Under the pieces are notes generated by a model. The model saw nothing but the letters and a program-made list of their open reading frames with translations. It did not search any database and had not been told where the DNA came from. From assembly GCF_016801985.1 (NCBI RefSeq), contig NZ_JAEVLS010000003.1, forward strand, positions 744,001-808,000: a stretch of 64,000 nt of DNA, written 5' to 3'. Source of the DNA: Steroidobacter gossypii (GTDB taxonomy: Bacteria > Pseudomonadota > Gammaproteobacteria > Steroidobacterales > Steroidobacteraceae). Below, in pieces: positions 37,723 through 46,074 of this stretch (its first letter is position 1; every line of letters starts with the position of its first letter). A program made the position numbers and the translations under genes.

Positions 37723-39202
37723 GCGGTTGGCAGGGCGCGGGTATCATCGATGCGCTTACGCGAAATATCTCACCGACGGGGCAGTGGCGATTTGAAGCGA
37801 TAGCCTGCATTTCTGCAGACACAGCTTGCCAGTCCGGGCGGACTTGCCCCATTTCTCGATCAGGCACATCAACTCGATTCTTCCGGCACCTGGACGCAAA
37901 CCTGAAGTGCGGGATCGGTCGCGGCTTGCGTATTGGCCCGATGGACAATAGGGGAACAGGTGCGATTCCTGTCGCGCGCCCTCATCTTTGTGCCCTGTAG
38001 TCAGGACCTGCATCCCAGTTGATCCCCTGTGAGTAAGGGTTGGCTGCCGACACTCACGCGTGTCTCCCGAGTCAGGTGCCATTGGGATCAAGATTGCGGC
38101 ACAGCCGATCGAGGCGATCGCTTTGGCGTGACGATGCTCCGCTCCGTGGAGATGCTCCGCATTCCTCATGCAACCCTTGTCCGATCTGTCGTACTGGCAG
38201 TTTGATGACGAACGACTCACCTCCTGTTCGCTGGTGATTGCCTACGTACGCCGCGCAGACGATCCACCATCCTGCGTGGCCTCGGCGGCTTACCACTTCA
38301 TGCCAACTGATGTTGTTCGCGCATCTCTTCTGTTCGACTGGGAAGATCGATTCTGCTCGTTGGAAAGCGTTGAGCAAACTTCACCGTCCTGCGATTCGTA
38401 TAGATCGATCCGAATCGGTCGCGTCATCACACTAGAGCATCGCGACGTGCAGATTGCAGGTACGATGAACGAGCGCTGAGGCAGCTGTCTGTCCTCCACC
38501 ATTTCTGCGGACGAGAACGCATAGGAATGAACGACGAAGTTCCCGATTTCCGACTCAGCGCTGCTCGATTGTCATTCTTTGTGAGCGTCGAGATGAAGCT
38601 CAGATCTCTCTTCAAAGGCGCACGCGCTTCGTCGTTCAACGGAAACGCGATTGAGGGATTCGCAGATTTCGTCCGAAATCTTCTTGATGGAAACCTCTGA
38701 ACATCGAGCGGTTGCGGTCTTTCGGAAGGTCGCGCGCCGATCGTCACGGGCGCTGCGGCCCAGGATCCTCATGGAATCGCGCCGCGGGGGTTGATGCTTC
38801 TCGTCCGCAGCACTATCGAGTTGGCGCACCAACAAACAAGATCGCCTGGGTCTAAACGTTCATACACGAACCAATCGAACGATTGGTTCCTGAGTGGTTC
38901 CAGATGACGCGATATCTGATTCCAACTCGCATGGCTGAACGCACGGAGGCTCAACCGACCCAGCGCCTGCCCGCAGCCACAGATCAGGATCAGGATGAAA
39001 GGTGTGCCGTCATGGGTGATGCGTGAGCCGCACGTAAATGAGAGTCAGAATTGCGGATGAGCCGGTCATATGCATTACGGACCAGCAGGGAAGTCCGGCT
39101 CCTCGACGATCTCACCGTCACGCGCTTGTCTGGGAGCCGCATTCGATGGATTGACTTACAACAACAGGTAAGTGCGCGTGAGCGGAGTTCAGGGCATCCG
39201 GC
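37723..39202. other. 1.5-kb stretch without a recognisable gene
   Basis: All six frames are repeatedly interrupted; the longest open frames (about 100 codons near 38168-38479 plus and 38572-38835 minus) have no family pattern, ribosome site or codon bias. An ECF sigma gene would be expected near this receptor/FecR group, but neither region 2 nor region 4 of sigma-70 can be read. It may be decayed DNA. Confidence 0.4.
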
Positions 39203-42070
39203 ATGTCCGTGTTCTTGTCATGGAAGAGTGCGTGCATATGCTCACATGTGCCCGTACTCCTGACGCTGGTCAGCGCTGCATGCATCGCTGCTTCCCGTAC
39301 TGACGCCCCGCCCATCGGCGATGAGAATGAAATTCGATTCTCTCTCTCCGCCGGCGTCCGGCCGGCTCGTGAACATGCCGAAAGTCTCCGTGTTTTCACC
39401 GGTTACGAAGCCAAACCGGGTGAGTGCGGCAATGTAGTGCTCGGTCCGCTGCCGGAAGGCGAATATACGGGCGAGGAGGCATGGCGAGCCTTGGTAGGTC
39501 GCGTATGTCGCCTTGACGATCGGCTTGACGCGAAATCCGGCAAGATACAAACGTTTGCAAATATGCACGAGTGCACGTGCAGTTTTGGATTCCCGCCATA
39601 CACGCCTGTGGAGCCTCGCAGCCTGCAGGTGACGAGTTCTCCGCTACCAATGCTGGGCGAATCCATTCCGAGCAAGGTTGTTGTGATCCATCGCCGAAAC
39701 ATCGAGGAGACCGGCGCTGCCAGCGTTCCTGATCTCCTGCGTTACGTGTCTCAGACTGCTTTCCATCGTGGTTCAGGATTTCGTGGCTCGGGGGCTCAGT
39801 TCGCCGAGCTTCGTGGACTGGGCGCAGAATATACATTGGTCCTAGTCAATGGACGTCGCACCTTCGGTACCGCATCTGACCTCACGACCAGCGCCTTCGA
39901 TCTCTCAGCCATTCCCATCAGTGCAGTGAAGCGGGTTGAGATCAGCATGGACGCCAATTCCCTGCTGCATGGAATGGACGCGATCGGTGGCGTGGTCAAC
40001 CTGGTATTGAACGACAGCGTCGAGGGCGACGCGACAGTGAGGCATGATTACCTCGCCGGCGGAGGTTCACAGACACATGCATCGCTCAGCGGCGGCAAGC
40101 GAGGTGATCGTGGCCGAATGGCAGTCTACTTTGACTATCAGCACTGGAACGAATTGCTGGGACGCGAACGAAACCGATGGAGTAACCAGGATTTCGCACG
40201 CTTTGGAGGGCGAGACTATCGTTCGAGATTCGCTTATCCCGCGAACGTGACCTCGCTGAATGGTGAAGACTTGCCTGGTCTAGGTTCGTCTATTGCTGTC
40301 GCCGCAGTGGATCCGGACACAGGCTTGTTCGATTTCCGGCCCAGGGAAGAGAATCGCACGAGCCTCAGAGCGTTCCAGTCCATCGTTCCTGAAGGATACC
40401 GGGCAACGTTGTGGGCGAACGGCTCGTTGAACCTCGGGCGCGCGGTTGCGAAACTCGAACTGCTCGCGAGCGAACGCGAGAACGAGTTGCAACTCAAACC
40501 AGCGACCTCGCCAGGATACATTTGGGGCCCGAATCATCCGGAGAACCCATTCGATGTGCCGGTCAGGGTCGAAGCATCATTCTCCGGGTTACCTGCGAGT
40601 CGCCAGCAGTACACGACGAACTCGGTGCGCGCCGTCGGCGAGATTGCTGGCCCGCTCGGTGACTGGGACTACACCGCCTTCGTCGTTTACTCCAATGAAG
40701 AGGCAGAGGCGCGTATGCGCAACGTGCCCGATGAAGTTGCTCTCGCCGATGGCTTGATGGGAGATGACCCCAGCGAAGCCTTGAGTCTGTATAGCACCAT
40801 ACGACTCACCACGTTTCCGCCAGATCTGTTTGTGAACCCGCCGGCGGCCCGATACGACACTAGTGCAACTCACTTCCAAGGATCGTTGCGCGGCTCCCTC
40901 CTTGAGCTTCCGGCAGGTCAGCTGATTGCACATCTGGGCGCGGAGTACCGAGACGAGCGGATGAACTTCGATACGAGTATTCGTGGAGCACAACGCGATG
41001 TACGCTCCGCTTTTGCACATGTGAGTCTGCCGCTGGTCGATCCCTCGATGCACGTAAAGGGAGCATACGACCTACGACTGCTGATGGGCGCGCGATCGGA
41101 TCACTATGACGACGTTGGCACTGTCACGAAAAAGCAGCTGGGGATGGCGTGGCGGATGACCGAGGCGCTGACTTTGCATGTCGCGACGAGTCAGTCGTTC
41201 CGTCCACCCTCGTTGGTCGATCTGTACTTCCCGCGGGTTTCGATGACGACGGAGCTCTTCGATCCAAAGCGCAGCGAAACAGCGCCAGTGGAGTTGATGA
41301 CGGGTGGCAACCCGCAGCTCCGTCCATCCACCGGACGGTCCACCAGTCTCGGTCTCTCATTCCAGTCGCGCAGCGGCTTGAGCTCATCTGCCGAGTATTG
41401 GCGCATCAGAGTTCGGGACCACATCAAACTGTTGGCTCCAATGACTCTGCTGGCGCACGAGGACGGCGCATTGTTTGGCCGCATCGCGCGAGCCGCGCCA
41501 ACTGAGGAGGACCTGGCTGCCGGTCGACCGGGAAGATTGACTCGCGTGGACAACTCGCGAGCCAATGTGGGTGGCGCGTTCGCCGAAGGCGTGGATCTGG
41601 GCGCCGAAATACCCATCGAGACGCAGATTGGCACGTTCACGCCACGAGTCGCAGTAACGCTCACCGACAGGTTCGAGTATGGCGATCTGCCGACCGCGAC
41701 GGTGCAGATGGAAAATCGCGTGGGCGTGGCCTCTGAATATGGAACGATTCCGGCACAACGAGGTGTGTTCTCGGTGACCTATGATGGCAGGGCATTCAGC
41801 GCATCAGTCCACGCGCGCGTGATTTCCTCCTATCGGGACAGGGATTACGCAACAGGTATGCCGATGCAGAGACGGGTCCCACGTAGCACCATCCTGGATC
41901 TGAACATTTCCAAAGCCATCTCGGATCACCTTCAAGTGACGCTGGGCGCCTTCAACGTGACAAACAGGGAGCCGCCCTATGCATTTATGGGTGGCCCCCT
42001 AGGTTTCGATAGTTCACAAGGCTCGCTCGAGGGGCGTGAACTCTACGCGACGATCAGCAGGAAATTCTAG
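39203..42070 (+). CDS. TonB-dependent receptor with N-terminal STN domain
   Basis: A 955-residue outer-membrane receptor. Signal peptide (SHVPVLLTLVSAACIAAS) first, then a secretin/TonB short N-terminal (STN) domain at about 45-120 (FSLSAGVRPAREHAESLRVF, EYTGEEAWRALVGRVCRL) used for signalling to a FecR. The plug follows (GAASVPDLLRYVSQTAF, AEYTLVLVNGRRTFG, AVKRVEISMDANSLLHGMDAIG), then a beta barrel ending in YATISRKF. STN receptors couple substrate uptake to FecR-FecI regulation; a FecR gene lies 570 bp downstream. The substrate is unknown. Its last 57 bp overlap a small antisense gene. Confidence 0.9.
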   Translation: MSVFLSWKSACICSHVPVLLTLVSAACIAASRTDAPPIGDENEIRFSLSAGVRPAREHAESLRVFTGYEAKPGECGNVVLGPLPEGEYTGEEAWRALVGRVCRLDDRLDAKSGKIQTFANMHECTCSFGFPPYTPVEPRSLQVTSSPLPMLGESIPSKVVVIHRRNIEETGAASVPDLLRYVSQTAFHRGSGFRGSGAQFAELRGLGAEYTLVLVNGRRTFGTASDLTTSAFDLSAIPISAVKRVEISMDANSLLHGMDAIGGVVNLVLNDSVEGDATVRHDYLAGGGSQTHASLSGGKRGDRGRMAVYFDYQHWNELLGRERNRWSNQDFARFGGRDYRSRFAYPANVTSLNGEDLPGLGSSIAVAAVDPDTGLFDFRPREENRTSLRAFQSIVPEGYRATLWANGSLNLGRAVAKLELLASERENELQLKPATSPGYIWGPNHPENPFDVPVRVEASFSGLPASRQQYTTNSVRAVGEIAGPLGDWDYTAFVVYSNEEAEARMRNVPDEVALADGLMGDDPSEALSLYSTIRLTTFPPDLFVNPPAARYDTSATHFQGSLRGSLLELPAGQLIAHLGAEYRDERMNFDTSIRGAQRDVRSAFAHVSLPLVDPSMHVKGAYDLRLLMGARSDHYDDVGTVTKKQLGMAWRMTEALTLHVATSQSFRPPSLVDLYFPRVSMTTELFDPKRSETAPVELMTGGNPQLRPSTGRSTSLGLSFQSRSGLSSSAEYWRIRVRDHIKLLAPMTLLAHEDGALFGRIARAAPTEEDLAAGRPGRLTRVDNSRANVGGAFAEGVDLGAEIPIETQIGTFTPRVAVTLTDRFEYGDLPTATVQMENRVGVASEYGTIPAQRGVFSVTYDGRAFSASVHARVISSYRDRDYATGMPMQRRVPRSTILDLNISKAISDHLQVTLGAFNVTNREPPYAFMGGPLGFDSSQGSLEGRELYATISRKF

Positions 42071-42199
42071 GAAGCCGGGGTACGGTCCGCGTCCAAAGAA
42101 ATGGTCGGGGTACTCCTGTGAGATCCAGTGCTGCTTGGTTTCTGCAGTCACCTCGCCCAGATCAATCATTTCAAGGGCGTTGTCATGCTGAGCTTTCAT
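42014..42199 (-). CDS. Putative lasso-peptide-type precursor
   Basis: A 61-residue gene with an excellent GGAGG 9 nt upstream of ATG 42199. Residues 1-22 (MKAQHDNALEMIDLGEVTAE plus TK) fit the proteobacterial lasso leader pattern L-x-x-LG-x-(A/V)-x-x-(E)T-x, with Thr at -2 before the core. The would-be core begins QHWISQEYPDH and contains Glu at position 7 and Gly/Pro/Phe later. Gln at position 1 is unusual, since Gly, Ala, Ser or Cys are common. The last 18 codons lie antisense to the 3' end of the TonB receptor gene. No lasso cyclase, protease or isopeptidase gene is in the window, so it would be an orphan. Confidence 0.5.
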   Translation of the reverse strand: MKAQHDNALEMIDLGEVTAETKQHWISQEYPDHFFGRGPYPGFLEFPADRRVEFTPLERAL

Positions 42200-42642
42200 G
42201 GCGCAGATCCTCCGATTGAGATGATCGCGCAAGATACGGTCCTTACGTGCATGGACTGGGTCAATACGTACTCGGGTCTCACGCAGAGCACCCGCTGATA
42301 AACATGATGAAAGTGTCCCTAGACGGGGTTAGGGTGCGCCGCAGACCACCAGCGGATCAACATAGATCGCGCGCTGCGTTGCCGAAATGGGCTGGACGTA
42401 CGCTCCATCCGGTCATCCCAAGGATTCCGCCTGCAAAACAGCGGCTAGGGGCAACTGCATAACAACGACTTGTTGAGCTCTCGCCTGGGCGATCAGCGGA
42501 AATGATAAGGGCGAGCATGCTCAACGTATGAGCAGCGAAGACGTCGAGCCCGGGGTGGGTCTGTTACTGAATTGGGTTGCAAGTGCTGCGCGCGGTGTGG
42601 TGGAAGCGCTGCGACGTGCAGGAGTCTGAAGTGGCCGATGGA
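42200..42642. other. Intergenic region between precursor-like gene and FecR gene
   Basis: About 440 bp. On the minus strand TTGACC (42264-42259) lies ~60 bp before the small gene's ATG and could be a -35 element, but no matching -10 stands out. No other gene is supported. Confidence 0.35.
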
Positions 42643-43299
42643 ATGTCTCATGAGTCAGAGCCCCAGAGTGCGTCGGAACGGGAAGCGACGAGGCGGAAAG
42701 CTGAGGTGATCGAACTGCCAATGAATTGGAGATCAAAGAACAATCTTCTCAAGCTCGCCAGACTGGGGCTGACGCCGAAGGAAAAGTGGCGTCGAAACAT
42801 CGCGGTTTGCTGCATCGTGCTCGCGACATCGGTGGGTCTGGCCTATACGTTGGGCGCTTGGAATGCAATTCGTGCATTCGTGGATAGAGGCGCGATCGTG
42901 CAGATTCCGACTCGCGTGAATGCAAGTGCGAGCACGCTCGATAGCGCGTACCAGATCACGTCAGATGAAGGCGGCACCCAGACGTTCGAGGACGGCACGG
43001 ATGTCGAGTACGCGGCGCACACCACCGTGGAAGTCGATTTCTCGGCAGGTCGACGTGTGGTTCGTCTTCGCGCGGGCAGCGCTACGTTCAACGTGGCGAA
43101 GGATCCTCGTCGGCCATTCATCGTGTTGGCGGATGGGTTGAGTGCGACTGCCGTGGGTACGAAGTTCGATGTCACTGTCACTCCAACTGTCCGAGTGCGT
43201 GTTTACGAGGGAGTGGTGGCGGTGGCGGAAGGACAGGTCAAGGCCGGGCAAATGGTAAGAAAGCTGAAGGCAGGAGAGGAATACGAGCGGCCGCGCTAG
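42643..43299 (+). CDS. FecR-domain protein lacking the N-terminal DUF4880 domain
   Basis: A 218-residue membrane protein. A ~45-residue cytoplasmic part rich in charged residues, one helix (IAVCCIVLATSVGLAYTLGA) near 50-70, then a periplasmic FecR domain (YQITSDEGGTQTFEDGTDVE, VEVDFSAGRRVVRLRAGSAT, FNVAKDPRRPFIVLADG, AVGTKFDVTV). In ordinary FecR the cytoplasmic side is a DUF4880 domain that holds the sigma factor; it is missing here. ATG 42643 is the best candidate; TTG 42577 is also in frame. It follows the STN receptor gene and probably senses it. Confidence 0.75.
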   Translation: MSHESEPQSASEREATRRKAEVIELPMNWRSKNNLLKLARLGLTPKEKWRRNIAVCCIVLATSVGLAYTLGAWNAIRAFVDRGAIVQIPTRVNASASTLDSAYQITSDEGGTQTFEDGTDVEYAAHTTVEVDFSAGRRVVRLRAGSATFNVAKDPRRPFIVLADGLSATAVGTKFDVTVTPTVRVRVYEGVVAVAEGQVKAGQMVRKLKAGEEYERPR

Positions 43300-43615
43300 C
43301 TCAGGGCTCGCATCGGTATCTCCTAGCGGGGCTCAGACATTCTTTACGTCCGCTATACGCGGGACAATCGCGGGGACGAGGTCGCTCAAATCCATGTGGA
43401 GCGGCTGATTAAATCTAAGGCGGCCGAGCGTGAGACGATGAAGAGAGTCGGCGCTGGTCCTGTCGTTTCGCCGGGTGCCGAGTGAACTCGAGAGGTGCTC
43501 GCAAGGCTCGCTTCGAGGTCCGGCGATTGAAGCACTTTAACATCCCATCGCACCTCATCGGTCCGATGGGGCGACAGAGATGACGCCGTCACATCTGAAA
43601 CACGACAAGCTGTGT
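43300..43615. other. Intergenic region, convergent
   Basis: About 315 bp between convergent genes. I see no gene and no clear terminator hairpin. Confidence 0.4.
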
Positions 43616-44578
43616 TCACAAGGTAACTTCGCGGCCGAGGCCACGACGCCTGGCGGCGGCATAAAGCTCGAAAGCGACGAAGAGGTCATAGATCGCTGAG
43701 CCGACCGTTTTATATACCGTGGTGCGAGCGACATCGATATCCCGTTCGCCCGTTACGCACTCGGCGATCGAAAACACGTTTCCATCGCTCAAGATGTTTC
43801 TTCGCAGCGCATTGATCACATCGCCCGCCTCATGGCGGGCATGCTCTGAATCGACCGCGAGGCTACCTGCCAATCGATAAATCGAATCCGGCAGTTCCTG
43901 CATGGCGGGCCGGAAGGATCCGACGCTGATGAAGTGTTTGTTCTGAAGCAAAGCCGGCTCATCCGGCAGCACAGGCTCGGTGGAAGTCGTCGCCGCGATC
44001 ACGAGGTCGGTGCGGTCGAGGAGCGCCCGAACACTGCCGCAGGCGGTGATGCGCACGCCTGGCGCATGGCGGCCCACTGTCGCTGCGAATCGATCGAAGG
44101 CGGCTTGCGACCGTGCGTAAGCGAATACCTCCTCGATCGGGCGCACCGCGCAGGTATAGATGGCCTGCCATGCTCCCTGGACGCCGCAGCCGATGATTCC
44201 AACCGAAGCCGTTTGCGCAGGAGAGAGATACTTTGCGCCGAGCGCGCCCACGGCGCCGGTGCGTTGGGCGGTGAGTGCGGCGGCGTTCAACAGGGCGAGT
44301 GGCGCGCCGGTGTTGCGGTCATTGAGAATCATGACGCCACTCGTCACCGGCAGATGACGGTCTTTGTTACCCGGGACCACAGAGACTACTTTGACGCCCA
44401 CGCCGCCTGCGGCCGCCGCAGGCATGGTGAGCAACGAGTTGTCGTCCCAGTCGAGGTGCAGCCGTTGCGGTGCGGCGAGCGCGCCCGAGGCTTGTGCGCG
44501 CAAAGCCGCCTCGACCGCGGCAATGGTCTCCAGAGGTGAGATCAGACCCGTCAGATCTCGTTCGGCAAGGACTAGCAT
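43616..44578 (-). CDS. Delta1-pyrroline-2-carboxylate reductase (ornithine-cyclodeaminase family)
   Basis: A 320-residue protein of the OCD/mu-crystallin family. N-terminal substrate domain (GVGVKVVSVVPGNKDRHLPV) and a Rossmann NAD(P) site (VGIIGCGVQGAWQA) near residue 120, then DLVIAATTSTEPVL. Next to a trans-3-hydroxyproline dehydratase gene (139 bp upstream, same strand), the likely job is reducing Delta1-pyrroline-2-carboxylate to L-proline, as LhpI does in Azospirillum. Start ATG 44578 is preceded by GGAAG; TTG 44596 is also possible. True ornithine cyclodeaminase activity is less likely in this context. Confidence 0.82.
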   Translation of the reverse strand: MLVLAERDLTGLISPLETIAAVEAALRAQASGALAAPQRLHLDWDDNSLLTMPAAAAGGVGVKVVSVVPGNKDRHLPVTSGVMILNDRNTGAPLALLNAAALTAQRTGAVGALGAKYLSPAQTASVGIIGCGVQGAWQAIYTCAVRPIEEVFAYARSQAAFDRFAATVGRHAPGVRITACGSVRALLDRTDLVIAATTSTEPVLPDEPALLQNKHFISVGSFRPAMQELPDSIYRLAGSLAVDSEHARHEAGDVINALRRNILSDGNVFSIAECVTGERDIDVARTTVYKTVGSAIYDLFVAFELYAAARRRGLGREVTL

Positions 44579-44717
44579 GGCGGCGATATCTTCCAAAGGG
44601 AGCTATGTGTGCGGCGGATGCGGAGGTCTTCCGTTTCTCATCATACTTCGCACGGTTTATTGGTCATTTCGAGCATCTGGCGCCGCAAGCGCGGTATCAC
44701 GCGCCGCCGTCGGATTT

Positions 44718-45752
44718 CTATCGGAAATTGAAGCCACCACCCAGCGCATCGTTCGGGTCGAGATAGAACTCATTCCGACCGATGATGTGCGCCGTACCGC
44801 TCACCTCCGGAATGATGGCGGCGTGCGGGCCGAACTGCGTCGCTTCGACCGCTCGCACCGTCATCGCGCTGCCCAGGATGCTCTCGATGATGATGGGCTC
44901 CCCGAGCGGGAGTTCGCCGCGGGCGTGGTGCAGCGCCGCCCGCGCACTCACGCCGGAGCCGGTGGCAGAGCGATCGAGCTCTCCATCGGCAAAGATGCAA
45001 ACGTTTCGACTGTGATGTCCCGATTGGTGCGGCGGCCCGGTGAAGATCGTACCGTAGAGAAATGAAAGCTCGGCTTCGAACGGATGCTCGATGCGACTTG
45101 TCGCCATCACCGCATGCTTGATCCGACGCCCAGCGTCGATGAGCTGATTGAACTCGCGGGGAATCAGCTCAAAACCAAACGGCCGGGCGTCGACCAGGGC
45201 GTAGAAGGCGCCGCCGTAGGCGAGGTCATAGCGCACGCAACCGAGCCCCGGCACGTCGATTTGCTGGTCACGCTGATAAGCGAAGGAGGGGACGTTGCGG
45301 AAGGACACCTCTTTGACGCGCTCACCCGACATGGTAGCCGTGGCGTGGATGCGACCGGCAGGAACGTTGAGGATCAGTTCGCGGCGAGCACCGCTGCGGG
45401 CGATCAGGCCGGTGTCGAAGACGAGCGTGGTGATGGCGATGATGGCATGCCCGCACATGGTGCTGTAGCCCTCGTTGTGCAGGAAGAACACATCGAGGTC
45501 TGCATCGCGCGAGGCGGTGATCACCGCGCCATACATATCCGCGTGGCCGCGCGGCTCCCAGATCGTGGCGAGCCGGAGGTGATCGTAGCGGTCCCGAAAG
45601 TACGCGCGCTTCTGCAGCACCGTCTCGCCAGGAAGCTCGGGGAGCCCGCCGGTGAAAATGCGCAAGGGTTCCCCACCGGTGTGCATCTCTACGCTCGTGA
45701 CGCGTTGAAACCGTGCGGGCGGTTGCCAATCCCAGTGTTCGAAGACGCCCAT
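44718..45752 (-). CDS. trans-3-hydroxy-L-proline dehydratase (proline-racemase family)
   Basis: A 344-residue enzyme of the proline racemase fold. The first catalytic Cys is in NEGYSTMCGHAIIAI. At the second catalytic position the motif is DRSATGSGVSARAALHH, with Thr where racemases and 4-hydroxyproline epimerases have Cys (DRSPCGTGT). That Cys/Thr combination marks trans-3-hydroxy-L-proline dehydratase, which gives Delta1-pyrroline-2-carboxylate. The downstream gene can reduce that product to proline, so the two form a short catabolic route. GAGAGGG precedes ATG 45752; a 112-codon upstream extension is spurious. Confidence 0.82.
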   Translation of the reverse strand: MGVFEHWDWQPPARFQRVTSVEMHTGGEPLRIFTGGLPELPGETVLQKRAYFRDRYDHLRLATIWEPRGHADMYGAVITASRDADLDVFFLHNEGYSTMCGHAIIAITTLVFDTGLIARSGARRELILNVPAGRIHATATMSGERVKEVSFRNVPSFAYQRDQQIDVPGLGCVRYDLAYGGAFYALVDARPFGFELIPREFNQLIDAGRRIKHAVMATSRIEHPFEAELSFLYGTIFTGPPHQSGHHSRNVCIFADGELDRSATGSGVSARAALHHARGELPLGEPIIIESILGSAMTVRAVEATQFGPHAAIIPEVSGTAHIIGRNEFYLDPNDALGGGFNFR

Positions 45753-46074
45753 CATTGCCCTCTCATCTGTGGTCTCGGCGGGTTTCGCATGAGGATGCCG
45801 ATTCCGATGATGCCTGCCTGGCGACGTATGAAGACCGTTCATCTGCGCTTCAATGGCCCGGAAGAATCGTCCATCAACTGACGCGAGCTGCCTGATCCGC
45901 TTCGTTGGGCGGGGCGTGCCGCTATCCTGCGCTCGATTCCATCCGCGCTCGATCCCATCCCGGGGCCCCCCTTCCCCCGGCACTGGCAGGTGCGGGTGCG
46001 GTTGCCTGCCATGACGACGCCGGGCATACTCCGCACCCTTTTCCCCACGCTTAACGACCTGAATTCCCTGGCTT
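45753..46074. other. Divergent region upstream of thrS
   Basis: About 320 bp with promoters for the hydroxyproline pair (minus) and the thrS operon (plus). There is no thrS operator or T-box-like structure I can identify, and no gene. Confidence 0.4.

Noticed and set aside
38168-38479. 103-codon plus-strand frame in the gene-poor tract
   Set aside because: No ribosome site, no recognisable domain, and unlike neighbouring coding DNA in codon use.
39203-43299. A complete lasso-peptide biosynthetic cluster
   Set aside because: No asparagine-synthetase-like cyclase, transglutaminase-like protease, RRE or isopeptidase can be read here; only the precursor-like gene, receptor and FecR are present.
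43616-44578. Annotation as true ornithine cyclodeaminase
   Set aside because: Neighbouring trans-3-hydroxyproline dehydratase makes Delta1-pyrroline-2-carboxylate reductase the better reading; not excluded by sequence alone.
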